Assembly: GCF_000695795.1 (NCBI RefSeq) | Contig: NZ_JNCA01000020.1 | Coordinates: 1 to 64,000 of the forward strand | Direction of reading: 5' to 3' | DNA from: Flavobacterium seoulense | GTDB lineage: Bacteria > Bacteroidota > Bacteroidia > Flavobacteriales > Flavobacteriaceae | DNA length: 64,000 bases | Part shown: positions 43,831-52,205 of the stretch, piece by piece | Position numbering within the stretch: position 1 is the first letter of the stretch | How the letters are laid out: the number at the start of each line of letters is the position of its first letter | Made by a program: the position numbers and the translations under genes | The notes under the pieces: generated by a model | The model's database searches: none | What the model was told of the DNA's origin: nothing | Seen by the model: only the letters and a program-made list of their open reading frames with translations

Positions 43831-45065
43831 AGACTGGAAATTCCATTCATAACATTTTCAACTACAATGAAAACAAAGTAAAACAAGATGTAGCAGAATG
43901 TATTGGTGAAGGAAATTATCCAATGGAAGTAGACAAAATGAATATCAATGTAAAATTAAATCGACTGTTAAAACAAGCTGCTTTAAATGATAATGTAAAA
44001 CGTAATAGCGTACACATTTCGTTAAATTTTGATCCGTCAGAAACAGCATCACTATCTAAAGAAAAACTAATGAATATTGCTAACACGTATATGGACAAAA
44101 TTGGGTTTGGACAACAACCCTATCTGGTGTATCAACATCACGATTCAGGGCATCCACACATTCATATTGTTTCAATTAAAATTAGAGAAGATGGAAGCCG
44201 AATAGATACCCAGAATATTGGACGTAACCAATCTGAAATAGCCAGAAAAGAAATCGAACAATCTTTTGGTTTAATAGTTGCCGAAGGACGTAGAAAAAAT
44301 CAAAAACAGGAGCTGCAATCTATAAGTATGGGGAAAGTTCAATACGGAAGAATTGAAAGCAAAAAAGCTATTGCAAATATATTGAATCTAGTACTTCCTA
44401 CTTATAAATATTCAAGCCTTCCTGAACTCAATGCAGTGTTGCAACAATACAATGTTTTAGCAGACCGGGGAAGTGAAAATTCAAGAATATTTCAATCAAA
44501 AGGATTGGTCTATCGAATACTGGATAAAAACGGCAAAGCTATTGGAGTTCCAATCAAAGCAAGTGACTTCTACAACAAACCAACTTTGAAGTATTTAGAA
44601 GAAAAATTTGCCTCAAATAAAACGGGTCAATTACAACATAGAAACAGAGTTAAGAATGCTATTGATTTGGCATTATTGGGAAATAAAACATCGCTTCCTG
44701 AATTGGAAAAAGTTCTAAAAAAGGAAGGAATCAATATTGTTTTAAGAAAAAATAACCAAGGACTACTTTATGGGATTACCTATATAGATCATAGTACCAA
44801 ATGTGTTTTCAACGGAAGTGCTCTTGGCAAAGCCTATAGTGCTAAAATAATACAGGAACGTTGTGGATTAAGTACTGAATTAATGCAAAAAAACATATCG
44901 TTTGATTATGTTACTCAAGACCATAAATCTGTTGATTCTCATTTCGCAATTGGGAAATTAACTGATATACTTACCCAATCCGAACATGTAAATAATTATG
45001 TTCCGAATCAATTGAAAGGCAAACGAAAAAAGAAAAAAAGAAGAGGACAATCTGATAATCAATAA
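43815..45065 (+). CDS. mobB: MOBP-type relaxase (mobilisation nuclease)
   Basis: 416 aa. QHHDSGHPHIHIVS (107-120) provides the HxH metal site of a HUH relaxase: His113, His115 and His117. The N-terminal VAIIKTGNSIHNIFNYNENKV includes the active-site region of Bacteroides MobB-type enzymes, in which a tyrosine (Tyr18 candidate) attacks the nicked strand. It nicks oriT and leads the strand to the recipient. The C-terminal tail is Lys/Arg rich (KGKRKKKKRRGQ), likely DNA binding. The coupling protein follows after 11 bases. Confidence 0.92.
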   Translation: MVAIIKTGNSIHNIFNYNENKVKQDVAECIGEGNYPMEVDKMNINVKLNRLLKQAALNDNVKRNSVHISLNFDPSETASLSKEKLMNIANTYMDKIGFGQQPYLVYQHHDSGHPHIHIVSIKIREDGSRIDTQNIGRNQSEIARKEIEQSFGLIVAEGRRKNQKQELQSISMGKVQYGRIESKKAIANILNLVLPTYKYSSLPELNAVLQQYNVLADRGSENSRIFQSKGLVYRILDKNGKAIGVPIKASDFYNKPTLKYLEEKFASNKTGQLQHRNRVKNAIDLALLGNKTSLPELEKVLKKEGINIVLRKNNQGLLYGITYIDHSTKCVFNGSALGKAYSAKIIQERCGLSTELMQKNISFDYVTQDHKSVDSHFAIGKLTDILTQSEHVNNYVPNQLKGKRKKKKRRGQSDNQ

Positions 45066-45076
45066 AACTTAAAATT

Positions 45077-47065
45077 ATGGCAATGCAAACTGGAGAAAAC
45101 GAACAAGCTTTGAGGAAAATATTGGATATGACACGATTCATCAGTATCCTATTACTGGTAATCCATTTTCACTATTACTGCTATGCAGCTTTTAAAGAAT
45201 GGCAACTTGTGAGCCATTTTAGTGATACTATTTTAGGAAATATTCTCAATACAGGATTATTTAGCAATTTTTATAAATCCAAACTCTTTGTGCTTGGATT
45301 TTTAATCATTTCACTAATTGGTGCTAAGGGAAAAAAAGATGAAAAACTAAACTATAAATCTGCCTTAGCTTACATTATTACGGGTATTGTACTTTACTTT
45401 ATTAGCTCTTTGTTTTTTTACTTAAAAATGGAAGTTATACAAATAACCCTAATATATATAACAACAACTTCTGTTGGGTATTTATTAATGCTATCGGGTG
45501 GTACTTTACTTTCCAGAATTATCAAAAGCAAATTGAATCACAAAGATATTTTCAATAAAGAAAATGAAACCTTTCCTCAGGAAGAACGACTGCTGGAAAA
45601 TGAATATTCTATTAATCTCCCAGCGAGATATTATCTAAAAAATAAACTTAAAAACAGTTGGATTAATATCATTAATCCTTTTAGAGCTTTAATGGTTCTT
45701 GGGACTCCAGGTTCTGGTAAATCCTATTTTGTCATACGTCATGTTATCACTCAACATATTCGCAAAGGTTTTAGTATGTTTATTTATGATTTCAAGTTTG
45801 ATGACCTATCTAAAATTGCTTACAATACCTGGCTACAATACAAACATATCTACCCTGTCCCTCCTCGATTTTATGTTATCAATTTTGATGATCTTAGCCG
45901 AACTCATCGTTGCAATCCATTAGAACCTTCTGCAATGACAGACATCACTGATGCGGCCGAATCAGCCCGAACAATTTTATTGGGACTCAATCGGGAATGG
46001 ATTAAACGGCAGGGAGACTTTTTTGTTGAATCACCTATCAACTTTCTGACAGCCATAATATGGTATTTACGAAAGTACAAAGGCGGTGAATTTTGTACAC
46101 TTCCCCATGTTATTGAACTCATGCAAGCTGACTATGACAGTCTATTTACATTACTTAGAACGGAGAAAGAAATTGAGGTATTGATTAATCCTTTTGTGAA
46201 TGCCTATCTCAATGATGTCATGGAGCAATTAGAAGGGCAAATTGCATCTGCTAAAATCGCAATGGCGAGATTATCCTCTCCCCAACTCTATTATGTTTTA
46301 TCTGGTAATGATTTTAATTTAGACATTAATAATACTGATGAACCTAAGATTGTCTGCATGGGTAACAATCCTCAAAAAATTCAGATTTACGGTGCGGTAT
46401 TATCGCTATATGTTAGTCGTTTGATAAAGCAAGTTAACAAAAAAGGAAAGCAAAAAAGCAGTCTGATATTTGATGAATTTCCGACAATCTATCTTAACAA
46501 TATGGACAGTCTAATTGCCACAGCCCGAAGCAATAAAGTAGCCACTTGTTTAGGGATTCAGGATTTCAGTCAGCTACGCAAAGATTATGGTCGGGAACAA
46601 GCGGATGTGATTATGAACATTACCGGAAATATTATCAGCGGACAGGTTACCGGTGATACCGCTAAACAATTGTCGGAACGATTTGGTAAGATTATGCAGG
46701 ATAGAGAAAGTGTTTCAATAAATAGCGGAGATACTTCTATCAGTCGTTCCAAACAATTAGAATCAGCAGTGCCTCCTTCTAAAATTTCTTCTTTAAGTTC
46801 CGGTGAATTTGTAGGCATGGTAGCCGATGATCCTGATTGTAAAATTGAATTGAAAACATTCCATTGTGAATTATTAAATGATCATGAGGCTTTGAAAAGA
46901 GAGCAGGAAAATTATAAAGATATAGCTGTAATTCGAAAACTGGATAACACAATAGTACAACGCAACTACCTTCAAGTAAAACAGGATATTCAGGATATCA
47001 TTCATTCTGAAATGGAAAGATTACTGAATGATCCTGGATTGAAATATTTTGTTCTTAAAAAGTAA
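45077..47065 (+). CDS. VirD4-like coupling protein (MobC/TraG type)
   Basis: 662 aa. Three membrane helices lie in the first 150 residues, then Walker A LGTPGSGKSYF near residue 208 and the VirD4/TraD-type Walker B QKSSLIFDEFPTIY near 459, followed by ATCLGIQDFSQL. Coupling proteins dock the relaxase-DNA complex onto the type IV channel and pump the strand. It is the last gene of the rightward mob block, and no element gene is seen after it. Confidence 0.93.
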   Translation: MAMQTGENEQALRKILDMTRFISILLLVIHFHYYCYAAFKEWQLVSHFSDTILGNILNTGLFSNFYKSKLFVLGFLIISLIGAKGKKDEKLNYKSALAYIITGIVLYFISSLFFYLKMEVIQITLIYITTTSVGYLLMLSGGTLLSRIIKSKLNHKDIFNKENETFPQEERLLENEYSINLPARYYLKNKLKNSWINIINPFRALMVLGTPGSGKSYFVIRHVITQHIRKGFSMFIYDFKFDDLSKIAYNTWLQYKHIYPVPPRFYVINFDDLSRTHRCNPLEPSAMTDITDAAESARTILLGLNREWIKRQGDFFVESPINFLTAIIWYLRKYKGGEFCTLPHVIELMQADYDSLFTLLRTEKEIEVLINPFVNAYLNDVMEQLEGQIASAKIAMARLSSPQLYYVLSGNDFNLDINNTDEPKIVCMGNNPQKIQIYGAVLSLYVSRLIKQVNKKGKQKSSLIFDEFPTIYLNNMDSLIATARSNKVATCLGIQDFSQLRKDYGREQADVIMNITGNIISGQVTGDTAKQLSERFGKIMQDRESVSINSGDTSISRSKQLESAVPPSKISSLSSGEFVGMVADDPDCKIELKTFHCELLNDHEALKREQENYKDIAVIRKLDNTIVQRNYLQVKQDIQDIIHSEMERLLNDPGLKYFVLKK

Positions 47066-47158
47066 AATATTATTCTATGGAATATATATTTGAATCTTAA
47101 AATCATAAAAATAAATTTTTAAAACCGCTATAAACTATTAAATGTTTACTAAAAAAGA

Positions 47159-47260
47159 TGTACTTCAATTCAATTTCTTTAGGCGTTTTGAGTGTTAGAT
47201 TTTTTCTCTCAATATGATTAATTCCAAAACGTATTACAGAATGTAGATCTTTGAAGTACA
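47159..47260. repeat. 10-bp inverted repeat near the right side of the element
   Basis: TGTACTTCAA (47159-47168) and TTGAAGTACA (47251-47260) are exact inverted copies 82 bases apart in non-coding DNA. They may be ends of a small relic element, or a boundary site. No transposase is present. Confidence 0.3.
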
Positions 47261-47313
47261 GATGGAAATTTATGTAACAATAAAAATCATTAGTTTTGAT
47301 TGAAAAACCTTAA

Positions 47314-47442
47314 AAAGGAGAATTCAGTATTATTAGTAACTTAACCAATAATAATGGTCTCCCGTTAGATTACTGTGGTGGAACTAAAATAATAGAAAAA
47401 CGATTTAATATTACTACAGGTACATTTACTGATATTTCGTAA
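47314..47442 (+). pseudogene. Short 3' gene fragment
   Basis: A frame of 42 codons without ATG, flanked by a stop in the same frame at 47311, ends at the TAA at 47440-47442 (…LPLDYCGGTKIIEKRFN…). It is followed 21 bases later by a strong terminator, as a real gene end would be. It looks like the 3' remnant of a gene cut off by an insertion, but I cannot name the family. Confidence 0.4.
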
Positions 47443-47463
47443 TAAAATCAATTTTTATAAAAC

Positions 47464-47500
47464 AAAAAAGATGAGAATTACTGCTCATCTTTTTTGTTTT
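47464..47500. terminator. Bidirectional terminator between the element and the RHS locus
   Basis: AAAAAAGATGAG (47464-47475) pairs with CTCATCTTTTTT (47484-47495) around an 8-base loop, with T-runs on both strands. It can end the + strand fragment and the leftward SpvB/YD gene whose stop is at 47626. Remaining 47066-47625 sequence holds nothing else I can identify. Confidence 0.8.
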
Positions 47501-47625
47501 TGTCAATACTTATTCTAATTCAACACATTATAAATTCAAAATCTCATAACACTAACTCTGAAACACTACCCAACATCAATAGGTTATAAATCTCATATTG
47601 CTAGCTTTGAAATACTACTTAGAAT

Positions 47626-50600
47626 TTATTTAGCAATGTGATAATTTTTATTTATTATAATTTTACCATATTTATTAGTAACATATTTCACTCTATTAAA
47701 CTCGTCATATACATAATTAGTTTCATTTTTTCTATTATCTATTGATAATATAACATTTCCATTTTCATCATAAATTTTCAAAGAAAGAGAAGACGTATTT
47801 GGTAAAACATTATAAAGTTTCAGTAATTCTGTTTTCAAATTATTTCCTGTCATATTTTGCAAATCAGAATAATTAACACTCAGAGCTGAAATCACATCAT
47901 TATATTTTGAATTATTAATAGTAGCTATAGGAAATCTATAGTTATATCCCATCAAAACACAGTTAGAAAGCCCCTTTCCATTAGAAGTTTCTACTACATT
48001 ACCATAATTATCGACGACTTCAATTTGATTATTTACTCTCAATGTAGTTTCATTTGTTCCAGATAAGTTTTCTTTAATGTAACAATAATTTCCATTTTGA
48101 ATCCAATTTATTTTTTCAACTGCAACAATGTTATCATTAATTTCAGTTATTTTCTTATTCATAAACCCTATGAAATTCTTTTCTTTTAAAAATGGGTAAA
48201 TATTTTCAGAGTATGTAATATTTGAACATTCATTTTCTCCCAAACTATTCATTCTACATGTTTGAATTAAATTTCCATTTTCATCATATTTAAAGTCTGT
48301 ATTTGAAGTTAACACATTATTGCCAGATTGAAAAAACACCTTTTCTTCAGTGCTTTTTTTATTCCATACATCAAAAGTATAGATAGGATTTGAAGAATTA
48401 ATTGAATTATAAATAGAGTTTAACTTTTTTTCATATAAATAATTAATTTCTTTTAATAAATTACCTAATTTATCATAGTACTCTTCTTTCATTAATTGTC
48501 CTGTTCTTGTTAAATCTAAATCCCCTTTATTAAAATATTTTATTGTTTTCCCATTTGAACTTGAACCACTTCCCTTTTCTTCATCTGTTACTTTTCCATA
48601 TATGATGGTTGAATCATCAAACAATGTGTTAGAGTCGGTATAAGAGTAATTTGTATACGTAATTGATCCTAAGCCATTATCTGACTTTATTTGACTAATT
48701 ACAATATCATATATATTATTATTGATTTTATTATCTATTAATTTAATTCCATTCAAATTTTTTCGAGTAAAAAAAGGAAATTGCCCTCCAAATTGTTGAC
48801 CTTGGCGATTTGGCATATGTAACTGTGAAGGAACAGTTTGTAATAATACACTTTGCAATTGACCATTTATTTTGTCAATATAAAAGTATTTTGCTTCTCC
48901 AACATTATTATTAGTTCCAATTGACCAAAAAGATCCAAAGATGTAATCACCGCCACTAAAACAGAAACTCGGATAATCATAATTTGTAATCTGAGATATT
49001 GCTGAATAGCCTTGGTTATATGTTCCATAGATAGTTTGTCCACTTATAAACAAATCCTGAGCAAAAGCATATCCTGAAATATAATGATAGTTAAAAGATT
49101 TATTAATCATTGGTAAATCTGTTGCCATCCAAGAACTTGTATTTGGATTAAAGCGTCTAAAATCATGTGCATAAGAATTATTAATCCACCTTAATCCTAA
49201 TAACTTATTTTCCCCAAAACCTTGAGTGGTTTCAATATTTAAATCAGTGACAAAATTTTTTGCTCCACTAATTGCTACGGCACGAAAAAGTTTTGATCTA
49301 CCACCAATTTTTAGCCCAGAAAAGATATTATTTCCAATACTTAAAAAAGGGTAGTTATCATCATACGCCCCAAGAACATTGTCAACTCTATTTAAATTAT
49401 AATTACTATCCCATCTCATTAAAAATTCTGGATTATCACCGGCTACCAAAGTACATATCGAATTACTAGCATATATTGCACTTTTGGATGAAATATCTCC
49501 AATATGATATGTTGCATAGTTAGTCCATGATTTAGTTTGCCAATTTTTTTCTGCATTTAAATAATGAAAGTAATATCTATCGTAATGACTCTGATTACTT
49601 GGAACATCAATTGTAGGCATATCAATTCCAGTCACAGAATTTACAGATATTATAAAATTATTTTTTGCTTCATAATAATAAGTTCCACTATTTTGAGAAA
49701 TTAATTTTTCATTCCAAGATGAATTATTCCATGTGTAAGTATATAACTCACCAGATTTATTATTACCAATAGCTATAAAATTTTCTGTTGAAAGGAGTAC
49801 TGGGTCTTCTGTAAAATCATCATTGTTTTTTCCTCCTGTATTTAGATTTGTTTTAGTTATAGTACTCCAAGTCCCATCCGAAAGTTTATGAAATAAATAA
49901 AGACTCCCTTTTTTAGTATTTCTATCGTATATTAAAGCTGCGTAAAAATCATCTCCAAACACAAATTTTACATTGTCTAATATGAAGTTACCTGTACTTG
50001 CCGTGGGATTTATCAGTCTTATGTTTTCTGGAAAATAAAATTTCGATTTAATCCATGCTCTACCATTCCAATCATACCTATCTATCAAAAATGGCACCAT
50101 GGGTGTATCTCGATTACCAAAATTATTTATTGAAGTTCCATTAGTATATAAATCCAATTTATAATTATCGCTTTGGTATTTGGCGAAAAGTGTTGAATTA
50201 AAAGGATTATTTAATGAATTACCTCCTATAGTATTGTTATTATTATTAAATAATAATTTTTGCTCATAAGTATAAGTTATAGCCCCACCCTTAGGATTTG
50301 TTTTAGTTTTTAATCCTCCAGCAAAAATTCCTGAAGTATAGTACTCATATTTCTGAGACCCTAAACTTGAATCAAAAACGCTCTTTTTAGTAACTTCAGT
50401 TAAATAACGTTTAGTATTTTCTAAATTTGACGCACTTTCTAGCTTATAATCTAATACAGTATTTGTTACAATTTGATTATTACTGTTATAACAAACAACT
50501 GAATTTAAAAAATATTTTTCATATCTTTCCTGATAAGCATCAGGTTCAACCATTTCTGTATGTGGCTCATAATATTCAACAGGATTTTTCAAAGTATAAT

Positions 50601-51432
50601 TCAGAACTATTTTCTCACCTGTCTTAGAAGTTATTTGCTTTAAGTATGAAGCCTCGGTATGAGTAGGGCCTGTTGTATTTACTCTTTGTTCTGTTTTTAG
50701 ATAACTAAATTCTAATTCATTATTCCATTGATCTTTTAATATAGATAAATTCCATGTTGTTGTATGTGTGCTTGCTCCGTTTATTTCCTTTGAGTCACCT
50801 ATCCAGTTATCCCAAGCAATCACATTTTCTCTTGTATTATCTGTATTTCCATATATATATGTTTTACCTTTTTCGTCTATAACTAACCAGTAGTCAAGTA
50901 CAGTTGTATAATAATTTGATAAATCATAAACAATATTTGATTCATAATACTTAATAATATATGGCAAGTTTTTTTTTGCTTTGAACTCCCATATTCTAGG
51001 TCCTTCTGTAAGTATAGGTGAATTAGGTACCGATGGTCTTTGTACACAAATTAATTCAACACCATTTAAGTAAAATGTATCATCATCTCTAGATGCTGTT
51101 TGTTTGGTATCAGCAATGATTTTGGGAACTCCCATATTCCAACCAACACCTAAAATACTAGTGGGAAAATATCTATTTTGATACTGTGCCTGTTTAAAAA
51201 CATTTGTACCATCGTAGTTAAAAGATATATTATAATTAACTGACCTACATGCAATTGATGCTATATCAAGAGTCTCCTTGATTTTTCCTGTTGATGAGTT
51301 TAAACTAGAGCCTAAATCTACACCTGAATCATGATTGCTCGGTGTTTTTATATCATCTTTACTTTTTATTTCTTGATTTTGTGAAAAAATAGTATTACTT
51401 ATTATTAGTAGTAGATAAATTACTTTTTTCAT
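47626..51432 (-). CDS. Large secreted SpvB/YD-repeat protein
   Basis: 1268 aa from the ATG at 51432; the longer frame adds nine residues before a clean signal peptide (MKKVIYLLLIISNTIFS). Its N-terminal part (SGVDLGSSLNSSTGKIKETLDI, ILGVGWNMGVPKI) resembles the SpvB/TcaC-like domain of insecticidal toxin complexes. The middle (350-830) has repeated beta-propeller-like strands. The end carries YD repeats (YDENGNLIQTC, YDENGNVILSI, YDEFNRVKYV) but no RHS core or toxin tail. It follows the RHS-toxin gene and its immunity candidate on the same strand, so it may be a shell partner (inference). Confidence 0.75.
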   Translation of the reverse strand: MKKVIYLLLIISNTIFSQNQEIKSKDDIKTPSNHDSGVDLGSSLNSSTGKIKETLDIASIACRSVNYNISFNYDGTNVFKQAQYQNRYFPTSILGVGWNMGVPKIIADTKQTASRDDDTFYLNGVELICVQRPSVPNSPILTEGPRIWEFKAKKNLPYIIKYYESNIVYDLSNYYTTVLDYWLVIDEKGKTYIYGNTDNTRENVIAWDNWIGDSKEINGASTHTTTWNLSILKDQWNNELEFSYLKTEQRVNTTGPTHTEASYLKQITSKTGEKIVLNYTLKNPVEYYEPHTEMVEPDAYQERYEKYFLNSVVCYNSNNQIVTNTVLDYKLESASNLENTKRYLTEVTKKSVFDSSLGSQKYEYYTSGIFAGGLKTKTNPKGGAITYTYEQKLLFNNNNNTIGGNSLNNPFNSTLFAKYQSDNYKLDLYTNGTSINNFGNRDTPMVPFLIDRYDWNGRAWIKSKFYFPENIRLINPTASTGNFILDNVKFVFGDDFYAALIYDRNTKKGSLYLFHKLSDGTWSTITKTNLNTGGKNNDDFTEDPVLLSTENFIAIGNNKSGELYTYTWNNSSWNEKLISQNSGTYYYEAKNNFIISVNSVTGIDMPTIDVPSNQSHYDRYYFHYLNAEKNWQTKSWTNYATYHIGDISSKSAIYASNSICTLVAGDNPEFLMRWDSNYNLNRVDNVLGAYDDNYPFLSIGNNIFSGLKIGGRSKLFRAVAISGAKNFVTDLNIETTQGFGENKLLGLRWINNSYAHDFRRFNPNTSSWMATDLPMINKSFNYHYISGYAFAQDLFISGQTIYGTYNQGYSAISQITNYDYPSFCFSGGDYIFGSFWSIGTNNNVGEAKYFYIDKINGQLQSVLLQTVPSQLHMPNRQGQQFGGQFPFFTRKNLNGIKLIDNKINNNIYDIVISQIKSDNGLGSITYTNYSYTDSNTLFDDSTIIYGKVTDEEKGSGSSSNGKTIKYFNKGDLDLTRTGQLMKEEYYDKLGNLLKEINYLYEKKLNSIYNSINSSNPIYTFDVWNKKSTEEKVFFQSGNNVLTSNTDFKYDENGNLIQTCRMNSLGENECSNITYSENIYPFLKEKNFIGFMNKKITEINDNIVAVEKINWIQNGNYCYIKENLSGTNETTLRVNNQIEVVDNYGNVVETSNGKGLSNCVLMGYNYRFPIATINNSKYNDVISALSVNYSDLQNMTGNNLKTELLKLYNVLPNTSSLSLKIYDENGNVILSIDNRKNETNYVYDEFNRVKYVTNKYGKIIINKNYHIAK

Positions 51433-51571
51433 TTTCCTTCTTGTTATTATGAGACACATTATTTATGTCATTTATACTTTTTTACCTTTAAAAACAATAT
51501 AAATCTCACTTAATATATTATCTTTAAGTAACGTAATATTTGTTTCTTTTTTTATAATTACATATAGATAA

Positions 51572-52204
51572 CTATTTTTGAAGATCAATTTTCTTATAAT
51601 TATTAACATACCGATCAATAATTTTTAATTTTAATTTAGTATTAAGTAAAACATTATTATCTATTAATTGAAATAGTTCTTCAAGTTCGCTTTCTTCTCT
51701 TTTCCATTTAAAATAAGCGATAAAATCAATGATATAATCATTTTGATAATTATCCATTACCCATTTTATTTCATTAATTGATTGCTTCCAATATATTGTA
51801 GACACAATACTTCTTAAAGCTATATCAAAATAATAAGAGTACTCTATTGATTTTGGTTTGAAATGATTAATTATTTTTTTTATAAAATCAATTGCCCAAA
51901 TAGTTGACAACATAGAACATAAAGTCAATAATGGAGAAATATTTTCTTTATCTTTTTTGAAATCAAAGAATTCTATATTCGCTTTAATTACATCTTCACT
52001 TTCTTTAGCCAAATCTAAAAACTCAATAATTGTTAAACAGACAAATTTTTCTTTATCTGTACCATTGATCGCTAAAGATTTTATTACAGAAAAAAACTCC
52101 TTCCTCTGTAGATTATTATTAATAATTCGATACTCATGCTCCAATTGATAAATAGGCTCTGACTGAGTTGAAGCATTTATAATTTTAAGAATTTTTTCTT
52201 TCAT
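51572..52204 (-). CDS. Candidate immunity protein of the RHS toxin
   Basis: 210 aa, no signal peptide, almost wholly helical with alternating hydrophobic helices (FVCLTIIEFLDLAKESEDVI, LLTLCSMLSTIWAIDFIKK, IKLKIIDRYV) reminiscent of HEAT-like repeats. I know no named family. It starts one base after the RHS gene stop, the classical place of an immunity gene, and is of the usual size. Role inferred from position alone. Confidence 0.65.
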   Translation of the reverse strand: MKEKILKIINASTQSEPIYQLEHEYRIINNNLQRKEFFSVIKSLAINGTDKEKFVCLTIIEFLDLAKESEDVIKANIEFFDFKKDKENISPLLTLCSMLSTIWAIDFIKKIINHFKPKSIEYSYYFDIALRSIVSTIYWKQSINEIKWVMDNYQNDYIIDFIAYFKWKREESELEELFQLIDNNVLLNTKLKLKIIDRYVNNYKKIDLQK

Positions 52205-52205
52205 A

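Larger units (their letters stand above)
13288..47100. mobile_element. Integrative conjugative element (Bacteroidetes Tra/Mob type) next to tRNA-Ser
   Basis: Between the tRNA and about 47.1 kb lie a tyrosine recombinase, an excisionase-like protein, a TraE-TraN type IV secretion operon, a MOBP relaxase, a coupling protein, an oriT candidate and defence cargo. This is the usual content of a CTnDOT-like element. The left edge is set by the tRNA 3' end. The right edge is only the end of the last conjugation gene, because no copy of the tRNA 3' end was found. I see no ParA-like TraA, TraO or TraQ, so transfer ability is unsure. Confidence 0.8.

Noticed and set aside
13288..47625. Insertion sequence or transposase inside the element
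   Set aside because: No DDE transposase or IS-like terminal repeats were recognised; only the tyrosine recombinase is present.
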